A stretch of 64,000 nt of DNA from positions 3,374,532-3,438,531 of the forward strand of contig NW_006281099.1 in the NCBI RefSeq assembly GCF_000203795.2. The letters are read 5' to 3'. Within the stretch, counting starts at the first letter, position 1; each line of letters begins with the position of its first letter. The notes under the pieces are model-generated. The model ran no database searches and was not told where the DNA came from. It saw nothing but the letters and a program-made list of their open reading frames with translations. Below are positions 47,373-59,356 of this stretch, in pieces. Both the position numbers and the translations under genes were made by a program. This DNA is from Batrachochytrium dendrobatidis JAM81. Lineage: Eukaryota; Chytridiomycota; Chytridiomycetes; Rhizophydiales.

Positions 47373-48310
47373 ATGTTGCGCGTGCGGGTACAGCTAGGAG
47401 ATGAATATCGGAGGTTTTATATCACTCGCGGATTGGCAACACGAAAGAACCTCGAGTCTAAAGTAAGTTGTGCTGCAGACTTAGTATTGGCAGCAACCAT
47501 GAACTGTATGACCTGGTTGTTTCAAATGAGTGAGCCTGGTCTGGATACAAGACAAGAGGATAACAGTCCTAGTCTAATTCAAACGCTAACTTGAGGGTAT
47601 CGCGAATCAACCTTATTCCATGGTGGTTGATGCGTGAGATATTTGATATGGACATATGGCTTTAAGGGTGCAGTAACTAGCCTAGCCAACTGAAATGAAT
47701 CTATTATTTGACTATTTTTCCAACACCAAAACAACAGGCAAGATGGCTGTTTGACCTGGAGGACGACGAACCATATGTAGTTGAAGTACAAAGTCACAAC
47801 ACTAGACGACAACAGTCTATATTGTCAGAGCGAGCGGCCGGAGGAAGTAAGTACTCAGGGCTATGCTAGCGATGGCAATTTGTAGCATGCAGAACCAGTT
47901 TTGTCTAACAACATCTTTTAGTGGTATCTCATGCTTGTGTAGCACAGGGAAGCGAAGGGCAGCAAGAGCTGCCTGATGATCAGGATCATATCTGCCTTAA
48001 ACTTGCTCCTTATCAAAACATATCCAATCGAGTGGAGCCAGCCAAGACATCAACACAACAGACCTTTCAAGCAGAAAATGTCCAACAGCGACTGCTGCAA
48101 GAAAAGGCACAACAACAGCAACTCATGATGGATGTACTGTGCGATCTGACACACTTTGTTTGCACACGCAATGGCGAAGGTGTGCGATCGTGGATGTCAG
48201 AACAAAAGAAGCTTTTATCTGAAAACTCGACAGATGTACCATGTGTTGATTCTGTGGATGCTGCAACAGACATATCCCCCACTCTTTTTGATCAGTTATC
48301 AGAGCCATAA
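47373..48310 (+). CDS. 195-aa protein of unknown function, possible PB1-like N-terminus
   Basis: Three exons: 47373-47462, 47738-47846, 47922-48310; 195 aa. The start MLRVRVQLGDEYRRFYITRG resembles the first strands of a PB1 domain (basic cluster then hydrophobic strand), followed by LFDLEDDEPYVVEVQSHN, but the rest of the fold is not evident. A Gln-rich helix (VQQRLLQEKAQQQQLMMDVL) occupies the middle. The splice sites are good (AAA|GTAAGT, AACAG; AA|GTAAGT, TTTTAG). It is divergent from the LRRC49-like gene across two MITE copies. No function is claimed. Confidence 0.55.
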
Positions 48311-48946
48311 TAAAATGTTTGGGATTTATATAATGACTCGATGATTTAGAGGACAATACTGTCCAGTAAATCTGGCGTGAGTTATTTCATGCCAGATTGG
48401 CTAGTTACCATGCACTTTGACACCCTTATTTAGTACTCGATTTATGCGAGTACGGTTGAATCAAGGACCGTTCAAATAAGTTTACTGAAAATAGGGTTGA
48501 TTCTGACGGGTTGCGCCAAATTTGCCTATTGTGATACTATTAAATGCTTCACAAGCTGTTTTGAGCAGACCTATGCGGCAATGTAAAGAACAGGGCCCGG
48601 AATAAAGTAGATGATGCATTTCAAGCGATTGCAACTCGACAAGCTAAACCAATGCAGACAGGTTTAAGCATTTGAGAGCTAATAAAGCCAAGGGTTGGTT
48701 TGTTTAAATACAAGCTATTTTTAAAACAAATTTCAACTTGACTAGGATTTGGCTTGTGGTTGTTTCATACCAATTTTATTCAAAATTGGTCGACTATTCA
48801 TTTGGAATCTATTGCACAACTATTCTGGGGTCGACTTCCCGCTTGCGTGTGCTGATAAGCGGTCCTGTGAACCCAACTTTTTGATATTGATTGAACAAGC
48901 CATATACTGAGCAATCTCATTCTATCAAAGCATTTACCAAATTTCA
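48311..48946. other. intergenic, nothing recognised
   Basis: These 636 bases lie between the 195-aa gene and the tandem-RGS gene on the same strand. No long open frame and no MITE end was found. A CAT-rich, AT-rich stretch near 48900 could hold the promoter of the RGS gene. Confidence 0.4.
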
Positions 48947-51631
48947 ATGGCAATGCAGCAGCTTCAACCAGGCCTAGAAAACCCGGAATGCAAACATATA
49001 CAGCAACTTACTCATTCGCTGCAAATGGTAGAGAGCAACAATTGTATATTAGAGCATTCGCAAAACCACCAACACCCATCCAGTCAGCCTGCCTTTTCTC
49101 CATCAATGCAGCAACTCTCTCATTTCCCACATACTTCTCCGTCGCCTGTCCGTACCGCCTTCAGCTTGCATTACAACTCTGATCAGAGCAATAGCGAGTC
49201 TTCCATTACCTCACCATTAGCCTATCCGCTATGTAATGGCGGGTCTCCGATTAAAGAAACTCAACATTTGACACAATTGCTTACTCCAACACACACAATC
49301 GGCGCTACTCAAGTTGGTGTTGCCACCGTGACATCGTCGCAGCAACCTTACACCTCAATTCAACCTCAACTCATACAACCCCAACAGCATCGCTACCACA
49401 ATCAAGTACTGCAGCATCGCTATCACCAGCAATCACAACAACCGCTTCATTCAACTCTTCCTGCCGAAATGGTTCCACATCGACAGCTAACCATGTCGGG
49501 ATCCATAAATCAAAACAACAGTCTTCCTCCCGACATGATGATTTGGACGAGAGAATCATTTGTGCACTTGCTCATGGACTATTCTAAAATGACTCTCTTT
49601 AGAGAATTTGTACAGCAGAATGAAACGGTAAACACATCATTGGCATCACCTGCTTGAGACTGACCTATGTGCTGGGTGAACTAGCTCAAAACTTGGGTTT
49701 TGATTCAACATGCATTCCATGTTGCATTCTTGGCCTTTTTCATATTCCTTTGCAGTTGTGTGTGCTTGAACCCTATTGTGCCAATTTCCATGTGTTGTGG
49801 CTTTACTTGCCGTTTTATACGGCAGTAATCATCCAGCACCAATTACAATCGATCATTAAACCACTCTTTTGTAATATCTACATCCTTGTATGCTAGCTAG
49901 CTATTCATCTAGCTACAGGTCGCGATATACTTTAACCTCAGTCCATGCTTATTTGTCCTCATGTATTGCAAAAAACAGTTGACTAACATTGTTTATTTTA
50001 ACCTTTCCTAATCAATCCTTTGCCCTCTTGAATATACGATTTTTTCATTCTCTACTTTTTGGTAATAGAAACAATCGGCTGCACGATCCATCTTTCTTTT
50101 TTTAGACGGCTTTTGGAAATTACAAGATGTATTTGATGATATCGCAAAGAATCCAAAAGCAAATATTTCTGGTCCTAATCCCAGTCATGCCGTACCTCGG
50201 CTACTTCATCCAGTCATTCGCGACTTTATCAAAAAATCACATTCTAAACGACGAAATAGCAAAGTCACTATGGCCAATACTGATACGCTTTCCAACTTGA
50301 TAACTGTGCCAACATGGTTGGCCACACAATTACTTCGTTTCTATGCCACATTCATTGTACCAGGAGCTTCAGAAGACATCTTATGCATATCCATTAGAGC
50401 ACGAGAGCTTATTGCAAAATCTCTTTTAGATCTTGGCGGCGATCGTGGTATTTCAACTACTGCGTTTAATCCTGCCACACAAGAGGTGCTTGAGCTCTTG
50501 TACACTATTTGGTATCCCGTATTTTTGTCGTCAATTGGCGTTAGCATCCCCGAGTCGGTCATGCTTAAAGAATATCCAAACCCTGACGCCAAGTATGACA
50601 ATTACAGTGGAGGGCCTGCTAGCAACACGGATAGTAATGCATATCTATCTAATAAATTCACACATAACATCTCTGCAGAATCTTCCAGCGCTACCGCCCA
50701 CTCAGAGACGACCAACTATCATACACGCTCAGCATCATCTGGATCTTCTATAAACAACACAAGTTCCACTGGGTCACATATGAATACCGCTAATTTGAAC
50801 AGCAGCACGTCATCAGTATCCAACACTGCTAACCCTGCAACATCTAAAACTGCCACAAAGCTTTCTGGATTGTTTTCCAAGCTTGTGATCAAAAAACAAA
50901 CCAAGGAGGAAAATATACAAGAGATCAAATTTAATCGCGAGTCCTTGATCCGTTTGTTTCACCACCCAGTGTATTACCATGATTTTGCTCTTTTTGTGCA
51001 ATCGATGCATTGTGGCGAGAATCTAATGTTTTACGAAGCTTTTTTGAAGCTGGAAAGTCGAATCATGGCCAGTAAGCAGTATGAACTGGGCTCTAATTAT
51101 AATGAATACTCTCACTCGCACAAATTGAGTGACACACCCGCTATGCCCACCAAGCATACTGCCACTCATTCGACTGTGTCCAATTCATCAGCCTCTGAAG
51201 CAACTGCTTCAAATTCTACTTCATCGAATTCGAATTGTACGACGCCAACACAGGCGTATTCTTATCACAGTGGACCAACGATGGTATATGAGTATGCACC
51301 ATGTTTAGATCGATTTTTGAAACATGGTGGGTCCATGTCTTCTCAAGCACAAGAAGATACAACGATGCACTCACACCCACCAAATACTGTGCCAGTTCTC
51401 CTTGTTCCACTGATTCTTCTTTTTCATGCAATGTTTATTGCACCTGGATCCCCCAACGAAGTTAATCTTACTCATTCGATGCGAAAGTCTATCACGACTG
51501 AACTCGAGAAAGGTCGTGGTTTGAAGATTCCTACCACGATATTTGACGGGGCGATTGATCATGTCTTGGCATTGCTTTATGATAATTCATTCAAGCTTTA
51601 TCTGAGACATAAAGAGAAAAAGGAAGCATGA
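48947..51631 (+). CDS. tandem RGS-domain protein
   Basis: Two exons: 48947-49627 and 50069-51631; 747 aa. The first 200 residues are Gln/His/Ser-rich. RGS domain 1 starts at ESFVHLLMDYSKMTLFREFV and, across the 441-bp intron, continues through FLDGFWKLQDVFDDIA to LLRFYATFIVPGASEDILCI. RGS domain 2 starts at RESLIRLFHHPVYYHDFALF and ends with HAMFIAPGSPNEVNLTHSMR and LYDNSFKLYLRHKEKK. It is interrupted after its first helices by about 70 Ser/Thr-rich residues. Both domains should act on G-alpha subunits. The phase-0 acceptor GGTAATAG at 50068 was chosen because the frame then runs unbroken into FWKLQDV. The unusually long intron is the weak point. The downstream neighbour is an AGC kinase. Confidence 0.75.
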
Positions 51632-52573
51632 TGTGATGCTTTTAGCTCTTATTTAGAATGGTGCTTCAACTATTGTTTTTACCTTTCTGTTTCAAACAGA
51701 ATAAATATTCCCTTTTCATATTTGAACGAAATGTCAAAAAATGGTTAGATTTAGTTTCAATCGGAGAAAATATTAATCCATTTTGCTTGCAGGAGATCTT
51801 TTTGCTGTCCAAATCAAACATTTGGACTCGACAGTGGTGATGGATCAACAATCAGACGTGAAACACCCATACGTGGGTATGAAGGGGTGTAGAGATGGTC
51901 TTACTGAGATCACAAGTCCAATTCTTGCATATTGAACAGCTTGTAGCGATCTCATCTCAGTGGCAAGTTACTCAAAATGTCAACATGGTAGATGCATCGA
52001 GTTTGTCTGGTTAAATGGAGATGGGCATGGGCATGGGAATAAAATACAAACAACGTAGACATACTATCAAAGATGTTGAAAGCACATTTGAAAAATGCTT
52101 ATTCAATGAGACTGCTGATGAAAAGTATTTCACCCTACACCTTGCTCAATACGATGCTTTAGAAAGTTTATCATGGCAGGATTGATCCAACACAACTCTG
52201 CAGCGTGACCCATGTCACCGCATAAACCACTGGCGGTTTAGAGATCTAAGCAAGAATCAGATTTTTTGGTGTGCGATCCAAGGCTTGCTATTCAAATGTT
52301 CAAGAGTTGGTTGCTCAACAATGCAACATCAACATGAGAGTGGCGAACTTTGTCACGAGAAGTGACCAACATGACAGGTGCTAGAAAGTTGCAGTTTAAA
52401 AGAACATGGTTAGTATAGACTTTGCTGATGAAGCGTTAGAATGTCTTGCACAAAGCATGGGCTAGAAAGAATGAATTCATGAGTGTGATGGAGATGCATG
52501 TTCAGTCAACAAGCCCAAAGTTGAGGCCAAATAATTTGAAACGGGCTGACCCGTGTGCGTAGGACAATAAATT
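51632..52573. other. intergenic, nothing recognised
   Basis: This 942-bp gap separates the tandem-RGS gene from the AGC kinase. It has only short broken open frames. A triplet of GGGCAT at 52022-52038 and an interrupted inverted repeat ACCCA(TACG)TGGGT near 51868 were noticed; neither is long enough to call. Confidence 0.4.
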
Positions 52574-55500
52574 ATGGGTTTGCCTGATTCTCGACATTAT
52601 AATTTTATTGGAATCCATTCAGCACCAACTATATCACACTCGCTCGAATACAATCTTTTTAGAAATAGTAAGCCAGTATTCAGCCTAATGCAGTCTGAAC
52701 TCAAGGCTGCTACCTCTACTATTCCTGCAGCACCATTAACTGCGTCACAGAAAAAACGACTACGCCAGAAAAAGAAGCGTCAGCAACAAAAGGAACTTCG
52801 TCATGAGCAAAAACTACTTGAGCTACAACACTCACCGGATGTCAATGGGTCTAAACTAACGGATCAATCAGCTCGAGAATTTCATGAACCATCATTTCAA
52901 TCCAAATGCAGTACTGTTTCTGCTGTTAAACCATCCGTGGCCCATACAGTAGCAACACATAGAGGCTTGAATGGGGAAAAACTACTCAATGGAACTGCCA
53001 AACCATCTACTGCAATGACCAACACAAGCGATGACCAACCAATATCATCTCTGAACACTACTGAATCTACTATTGAGTTGACAGAGTCTATTTCAACTAT
53101 ATTGGCAAAGAAATCTGATTCGACTGATACGCTGTTTAACCCTGCATGCATGCAAACACCCCTCAGCCAAGCGACTGATGTTGCAGTCATTGATAATGGT
53201 GATTGCCAGTCTACGAAGGCATTGAATCTCCTGACTGAATCAACAACAGCATGCACATTGAATATCAATGAACCTGCAACGATTAACATTGATTGTGATA
53301 ATGAAACTGTAATCAGCCGTACAAGTGGCCCTCAACCACGCCCTGTGCTCGGCAATATTATTGGTGTTGCTATGAATTCAGGTTTTGAGCCAACTCCCTC
53401 CGTCCTGATGCAGCCTTTGGACAACAGCATTGGCCATTGCTCTTTGACTGCCCCTTTATCAAAACAACCCAAAAACTGCATGGATCAATCCTTCCTTGCT
53501 TCTCATACCACTGCAGCGATAGGTTCCCACTTGCAAGATCCTTCTGCTCCTGCAACATTGGAACCATCAATTCCTACCAAGACTTTTAACGGTATACACG
53601 AGGGAATGGTGCTGTCCATTGATCCGTACTGTACGCATGCAGACCATCCCACGTCGATGCTATCTTCATTGCATGCCGATTCATCTACTACTCCAATACT
53701 CAGATCCAATGCAGATGCACCACTTCCTCGCCTTATATCTAGTACTGCAGTCGCAAGAAGAATGACAGCTGATACTGCATCCATCAATACTACTAATACA
53801 TCAACTTCAAGTGATGACAATATCACAGCTGTTCGACCAATGCATTCGCTAAGTGCATTTGGACTAAAATCAGCTCACTCCTCATCAACACTATTTGACA
53901 ATCCGATTGCATTGGGTCAGTCTAATCCAAAACAAAATGGTACAGGAGCGCCGTGGTCACAATTGGCTCAATACAACAGCACCGACTTGAATGATCAACA
54001 TCAATTGGAATCAGAGCAACTATTTCATACATTAGCAGAGTCTAAACAGATGGCGGCACAGGATAGTCAGGACACTTTGGATTTACAAGATCCAGCATCA
54101 TATCCAACCCCACCAGTTCCTTCGTTGCATATTCCCAGTCAGACCTCGTTGGAAGATATGGAGACTGTAAAAGATTGTACAGAAACTCGAGCCTCAGTGG
54201 CATATCCTCTTGGTACTGAATCTACAGAGCCATTACACCCATCCAATATTCCCTTGCCTGCATCTGCAGGTACTATTACACCCATTGTGGTGGCCGCTCC
54301 TATGATTAATAGCGTATCATCTACTTCAACCGATGCTCTTTCCAAAACAGCGTATCGGTCACCATTGCTTACTGGAGAAGGCTTATTATCAGCTCCATCT
54401 CAGTGCGCTTATTCTTTACAGCACAATAAGGATACCAGTTCTTTTTACAATATCCATTCGGATGGTATAGGGAATGGCAGTGATGTGGGTGAAGCATCGT
54501 CACTTGTAGGAAATGTTGACGAGTCGACTACTCATCAATACATGCATCCATACCAACAAGGATCTACCTCGACCAATTCCGCCAGTATGCATCTATTGAT
54601 GCTTTCAACTCCATCATCACACACTTCCAACGGTGCACCAGCAAGTCTTTCACTACCTTTTGCATCCGACTTTGAATCGGCGCGTGGAGCATCCCAGTCC
54701 GAGTCACATAACGAATCGTTGTTTTCATCTCATAGTAGCAGTAAGCGTAGCGCAGTTTTGAAGCGATTAAGAACTGGTGTATCGACACTCTTTGGTCACA
54801 CTGGTGCTACCAGTCCTTCATCCATCTCTCCTGTATCGCATAACGAGAGTTTCCAACACGACACTGGTCCAGCTGCTTCACTTGTATCCACTCTACCAGT
54901 GAATTTAATTGAGTCCTCGACAACTGATCAAGAACCTAAACATACCAATGAAGCTACACCAGCTCATGGTATGTTCAAAAAGACCCTACGCAACACAGCA
55001 TCGTTTGCAAAGATATCCGCGTTTCTGTTTAAAAAAGATTCCAAAGAAAACGGTGCGAATGGACGGACGTTTTATAAAGCATCTACAGCAGTGGCATCTT
55101 CTACTCCATCGCTTGGATCATCAGCTAATAACAACACTGCATCATTCTCACAAGGTCGCAGTGTCAAAGGAATCAGTAGTAAGCTAATTCGTCGCACTCA
55201 GTCACAGCTGTTTCAACGGTTTGGACATAAACAGCAGCCTGGATACGATAATATTCACCAGCACCACATTCACTTTGGCAATCTCAGACAGCAACCACCA
55301 GCCGCACCCTCCAAAGACAAGCACGAGTCGGTCCAGACTGCTGCTCGAACATCTCCTAAGCGAGATACCGCTATTGCGCTTCACAATGCTTGCTCTTCAT
55401 CTCCATCTATACCGCTATCTTCTATTCGTGGCCCTTCAAACGAAACTTCTCTGTCCGATGTCAGTCTTTTCAAGACGGCCACTGTTATTTCCACTTCTTC

Positions 55501-56752
55501 TACCAACGGTGTAGTGGGCTCAAGCTCCAACTCTGGAGTTTCCTCTGCGTCCAACTCTCCTCATAATAGATCACTATCGGGCCATTCTTCAGGATCCACC
55601 AAATACAAAACCAGCTATTCCTCAAACTCGATTCGTTTATCAGCTGCAGAGGTATCTCCCCATGATTTTAACAAAATTCGTTTGATTGGAAAGGGCGATG
55701 TGGGCAGAGTGTATTTGGTTCAGAAAAAGGACGATAATAGTCTATATGCCATGAAGGTGCTTTCTAAAAAGGAAATGATCAAACGACAAAAAATTCGCCG
55801 GGTTCTTGCCGAGCAAGAGATTCTAGCCACTGCCAATCACCCCTTTATTGTCACTCTCTATCACTCGTTCCAGAGCGACGATCATTTGTACTTTGTCACT
55901 GAATACTGCTCTGGAGGCGAGTTTTTTAGGGCTTTGCAGAGTCGTCCTGGAAAATGTCTGTCTGAATCTGACGCTCGCTTCTATGCCGCTGAAGTCATTT
56001 GTGCGTTGGAATTTTTGCATCTAATGGGCTACATCTATAGAGATTTGAAACCAGAGAATATTCTACTACACCATACTGGCCACATCATGCTGGCTGATTT
56101 TGATTTGTCTAAACCTTCTAGATCCACTGGTACTCCCAACATTGTGCGATCGACTTCTACTCCATTTGGCTTATCAAATGCTGGCAACACAGTTGTTGAC
56201 ACCAAATCCTGTACAGGATCATTTAGAACCAACTCATTTGTTGGCACCGAAGAATACATTGCACCAGAGGTGATTCGTGCCAATGGTCACACAAGCAATG
56301 TTGACTGGTGGACGCTGGGTATTTTGATATACGAGATGTTGTATGGCACTACTCCTTTTAAAGGCCCCAATCGTCATATTACGTTTAGCAATGTTCTTCA
56401 CATGGACGTTCTTTTTCCCGAGCATCCACTTAATCATATTTCTTTTCCGTGTAAAAGTCTGATTCGTAAACTCTTGGTCAAGGACGAGCTCAAGCGACTT
56501 GGATCTCGTGCTGGCGCAGCAGATGTCAAGGCTCACTCGTTTTTCAAACCTGTCAAATGGGCATTGTTGCGCAACCTTACTCCGCCCATTGTTCCATCTA
56601 CCCGTGATCCGATGGATCCCAAATTATTTAGAACCATTAGGGAAAGCAAGAGTTTTGATTTGAACAAGGAAAATTTGATTGACTATGTCTTGTCGCAAAG
56701 CGATGCCAATCCGTTTAGAAATTTTGAATCGGTAACACTACATCACACATGA
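52574..56752 (+). CDS. FPK1: AGC-family protein kinase of the Fpk1/nrc-2 (flippase kinase) type
   Basis: A single 1,392-codon frame. The ATG at 52574 is the first; a second at 52688 ([10 protein letters not shown]) is equally possible. Residues 1-1025 are disordered, Ser/Thr-rich. The kinase domain spans about 1028-1330: glycine loop [11 protein letters not shown], catalytic Lys in [22 protein letters not shown], catalytic loop YRDLKPEN, then ADFDLSK (Asp in place of the usual Gly, typical of Fpk1, nrc-2 and phototropins), an insert of about 40 residues, [10 protein letters not shown] and [21 protein letters not shown]-terminal extension follows. In yeast the family activates phospholipid flippases at the plasma membrane. 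The kinase call is firm; the flippase role is inferred. It lacks introns despite its length. Confidence 0.88.
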   Translation: MGLPDSRHYNFIGIHSAPTISHSLEYNLFRNSKPVFSLMQSELKAATSTIPAAPLTASQKKRLRQKKKRQQQKELRHEQKLLELQHSPDVNGSKLTDQSAREFHEPSFQSKCSTVSAVKPSVAHTVATHRGLNGEKLLNGTAKPSTAMTNTSDDQPISSLNTTESTIELTESISTILAKKSDSTDTLFNPACMQTPLSQATDVAVIDNGDCQSTKALNLLTESTTACTLNINEPATINIDCDNETVISRTSGPQPRPVLGNIIGVAMNSGFEPTPSVLMQPLDNSIGHCSLTAPLSKQPKNCMDQSFLASHTTAAIGSHLQDPSAPATLEPSIPTKTFNGIHEGMVLSIDPYCTHADHPTSMLSSLHADSSTTPILRSNADAPLPRLISSTAVARRMTADTASINTTNTSTSSDDNITAVRPMHSLSAFGLKSAHSSSTLFDNPIALGQSNPKQNGTGAPWSQLAQYNSTDLNDQHQLESEQLFHTLAESKQMAAQDSQDTLDLQDPASYPTPPVPSLHIPSQTSLEDMETVKDCTETRASVAYPLGTESTEPLHPSNIPLPASAGTITPIVVAAPMINSVSSTSTDALSKTAYRSPLLTGEGLLSAPSQCAYSLQHNKDTSSFYNIHSDGIGNGSDVGEASSLVGNVDESTTHQYMHPYQQGSTSTNSASMHLLMLSTPSSHTSNGAPASLSLPFASDFESARGASQSESHNESLFSSHSSSKRSAVLKRLRTGVSTLFGHTGATSPSSISPVSHNESFQHDTGPAASLVSTLPVNLIESSTTDQEPKHTNEATPAHGMFKKTLRNTASFAKISAFLFKKDSKENGANGRTFYKASTAVASSTPSLGSSANNNTASFSQGRSVKGISSKLIRRTQSQLFQRFGHKQQPGYDNIHQHHIHFGNLRQQPPAAPSKDKHESVQTAARTSPKRDTAIALHNACSSSPSIPLSSIRGPSNETSLSDVSLFKTATVISTSSTNGVVGSSSNSGVSSASNSPHNRSLSGHSSGSTKYKTSYSSNSIRLSAAEVSPHDFNKIRLIGKGDVGRVYLVQKKDDNSLYAMKVLSKKEMIKRQKIRRVLAEQEILATANHPFIVTLYHSFQSDDHLYFVTEYCSGGEFFRALQSRPGKCLSESDARFYAAEVICALEFLHLMGYIYRDLKPENILLHHTGHIMLADFDLSKPSRSTGTPNIVRSTSTPFGLSNAGNTVVDTKSCTGSFRTNSFVGTEEYIAPEVIRANGHTSNVDWWTLGILIYEMLYGTTPFKGPNRHITFSNVLHMDVLFPEHPLNHISFPCKSLIRKLLVKDELKRLGSRAGAADVKAHSFFKPVKWALLRNLTPPIVPSTRDPMDPKLFRTIRESKSFDLNKENLIDYVLSQSDANPFRNFESVTLHHT

Positions 56753-56834
56753 GCCATTCAATCAAATTGAAAACTTGATTGAATCGCAACTATTTTACCT
56801 TTTTTTTTGGAAGGCTTTACTTTTTAATAAATTA

Positions 56835-57056
56835 CAGTCGTATTCACATAAATGAAACCATTGAAGGTATCGGTATAATAACCAGCCGACTTTACTGGAC
56901 ATTGTTTAAACTCGGATTGTCTTTTGATAATCAACATGGAAGCAACCCTTGCATTCCTACTAAAACTGATGGATTCTTGAATGAGCACAATATTCACGAT
57001 TCTTTATTTTGGAATAGATTGTCATTCGAGACAGTATTTCACTCTACATAAATATG
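56835..57056. mobile_element. MITE copy 11, short, in a 3'-3' gap
   Basis: The left end is ACAGTCGTATTCACATAAATGAAAC and the right end GTATTTCACTCTACATAAATATG. The inner motif TTTACTGGACATTGTTTAAACTC matches copies 2, 7 and 12. It lies between the convergent ends of the AGC kinase and the four-TM gene, so it is not near any start codon. Confidence 0.65.
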
Positions 57057-57220
57057 AGTTTAAATGGGCGTTTGATAAATGAAGCCATTACCCTTATCAA
57101 AAAGCAGGATATATTCATTTTGAAAACATCAAACGTAGTCCATATAATTAAGAACAAGATGGATTCGCCAATTACGGATTTTAAAAGGTCCAAAGGCGGT
57201 GTCATGATAGAATGCATGGC

Positions 57221-58379
57221 TCAAGGTTTTCCTGAATGACTGTCAGTAGTGTGATTCAACGGATATGCTCTAATGGGTTCATTCTGTTGTAAAGCAATCA
57301 CATGTGGTTCTTGATGCAAGTAAGGTGGCGACTGGGTAGCTGTGCTCATTTCATTTACCTCGACCACATGTGAAGGAGTTTTCAAAGCGTCTATTGGTAC
57401 TGAAGAAGTCAATGATGATGATGCATTTAAATCTGATACAGCCGAATGATCTGCTGCATTATCAGCGCAAGTAGATAAAGGTAGTGGTCCTTGCCCATTG
57501 GCATTGTTATGCGTAGATCCATTTGCTTTGGGTACTTCGTAAGGTGGAGTGTAAACGGGAACAGGATCAAAGACAGAGTCCATTTCGTATACGGGTGCTG
57601 GTTGAGGTTGCATTTGTCTAAATAGTTGTGGTGACTGTACGCCCGACAGTACTGGATTTTTCCACAACATATATGCGTATAAAAACTCGATATAGATACA
57701 ATAAACCTAATCAAATTGAAAGGGTATCCGTACCAATACATGGGATTAAAATCACCAAGGCAGATCGTTGAAGCATTTTCCAAATCAAACTTACACAAGT
57801 GAGTGAAAATAGCACCACGAACAAGGTCGTTAGTTTTAACTGGTGTGTTACTGAGTTTTCACAGGCCTCTAGCATCTGTGGGTTTATGGAGATGCATTGA
57901 TTAATACTGGACTGTTTGTGAGCAAACGATCCAATGACACTCTTGATTCCAAATCCGATCCGTGTAACTACAATGTATCCATAGTTGAATGAGTAAATTG
58001 GTTCAACGTTTAAAAAGGCATCAGTTTAAAGCGACACGACAATTCCTTACCAGTGATGCCGAAAAACAGACATGAAAAAGGGATTGCCCACCGAGCTTCG
58101 TTCTAAAAACAATACATTCCATTAAATTGAAGTAAGCGATTAAAATGCTGCAAACATAGTGAAAGGCCGCAATAAAGCAATAAAAGCTAGAAAACAAAGC
58201 AAGTGCAAAAATCGAACAGTATCGATTCCTAGTATGCACGGCTGTCTGCAAACCCCAGACATCACATGTAATACAGTAGAAACCAGACTTACAGTGTATG
58301 CTGCCCATAGACCCAAGAGCGAAACGAGAACAATAAGGTTGTTGAGTATAAAAAAGTTGAATGGTAGCAACAGGGACAT
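57221..58379 (-). CDS. four-transmembrane protein with proline-rich tail
   Basis: Proposed exons, high to low: 58379-58293, 58241-58152, 58102-58051, 57967-57795, 57706-57221; 295 aa. Four hydrophobic segments are clear: LLPFNFFILNNLIVLVSLLG, FLHLLCFLAFIALLRPFTMF, AIPFSCLFFGITVTRIG, and LTTLFVVLFSLTCVYCIYIE. A cytosolic Pro/Gln/Ser-rich tail follows (LFRQMQPQPAPVYEMD; VYTPPYEVPKAN). The layout is that of MARVEL-like or tetraspan proteins, but no signature proves either. Exons 3-5 are well supported. The first intron (51 bp) may not be spliced. The second needs a poor GC donor (TTT|GCAGCA), so exons 1-2 are provisional, and a short upstream exon around 58449 is possible. Confidence 0.5.
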
Positions 58380-59356
58380 TGCCTGCAGTGATAAAAGGGT
58401 CGTAAACTAGATACACATGAGAATGGATTGCGGAGTAGCGAGCGGCCATAATATTCAATGTGATTGAATCATGCAATTCAAAAGTGGATTTTAGCAGTTT
58501 GAAGTTGATGGTAAATGACAACTGTTAGCAAGATTTCGCAGTCAAGTCAGAGCATTAATGCACTGGCAGTGTTGATCATGAATAGTCTGGTTTCCATTGA
58601 CGTCCAGTGTTTTCAATCAGACACAATGAGCAAGCTATACACAAAGCATGTGGGTTGATATTACCAAGTTAATGCAGTTGATGAATGCAGTGGCAGTCCG
58701 TAGGTCAGCACATCCACAACAGGTGAACCTCACGGATTGAAGCGACGACATTGAATGTTTAGCAAATTGGCTGGGTATTACTACTATGTGGGTAAGAAGT
58801 CAAAGGTTACGTGGGCTTTGAGCTGATGATCAATGTAAAATCACTTGAAATCCCTTTGCTGCGCATGACAACATTGCTTAGGTTAGGGCTGGCTGAGCCT
58901 TCAAGACAGGGTTTGACCAGATGGAAGTCAACCGTATCTAATAAGCCGGTTGCTTTGTAAATGGAATATTGTCCAGAATATGATGTGCATTTGGAAATCA
59001 TGCATGATATTGTTTAGAAAGTCTTGACCAGTCTTGAACACTAACCATGAAGCACACAATCTATGGTTTGAGCTGTCGTGTTTAAACTACACTTTTGCTT
59101 TTGTTTGTGGCTATACGTTGTACGATGACTAAATTCATACATTGCAGTCCAGACATTTGAATAGTGTCAATAAAAGCCTACCATTAAACAACGATCTCAC
59201 CAATTCAATGGCGCATCATTAAATGGTTGAGAATACATTGCATTTACAAATCATAGACTAACTCGGCTTATTCAAAACGAATCCATAATTAGCTTCAATA
59301 ACAAAACAGTCCAATTTATTTAACAAAATATACCATTATTTAAACAATAAAACAAG
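58380..59356. other. intergenic, no gene recognised
   Basis: Nearly 1 kb between the four-TM gene and the end of the GH30 gene. A 14-codon ATG frame at 58449 (MAARYSAIHSHVYL) could be an upstream exon of the four-TM gene, but no clean donor was found. The remainder contains only short broken frames. Confidence 0.35.

Noticed and set aside
51860..51900. Short inverted repeat ACCCA(TACG)TGGGT in the 51632-52573 gap
   Set aside because: A five-base stem is expected by chance, and no terminator or RNA fold follows.
57054..57239. 61-codon ATG frame (MSLNGRLINEAITLIKKQD)
   Set aside because: It begins at the right end of a MITE, overlaps the last codons of the four-TM gene on the other strand, has no splice context and resembles no family.
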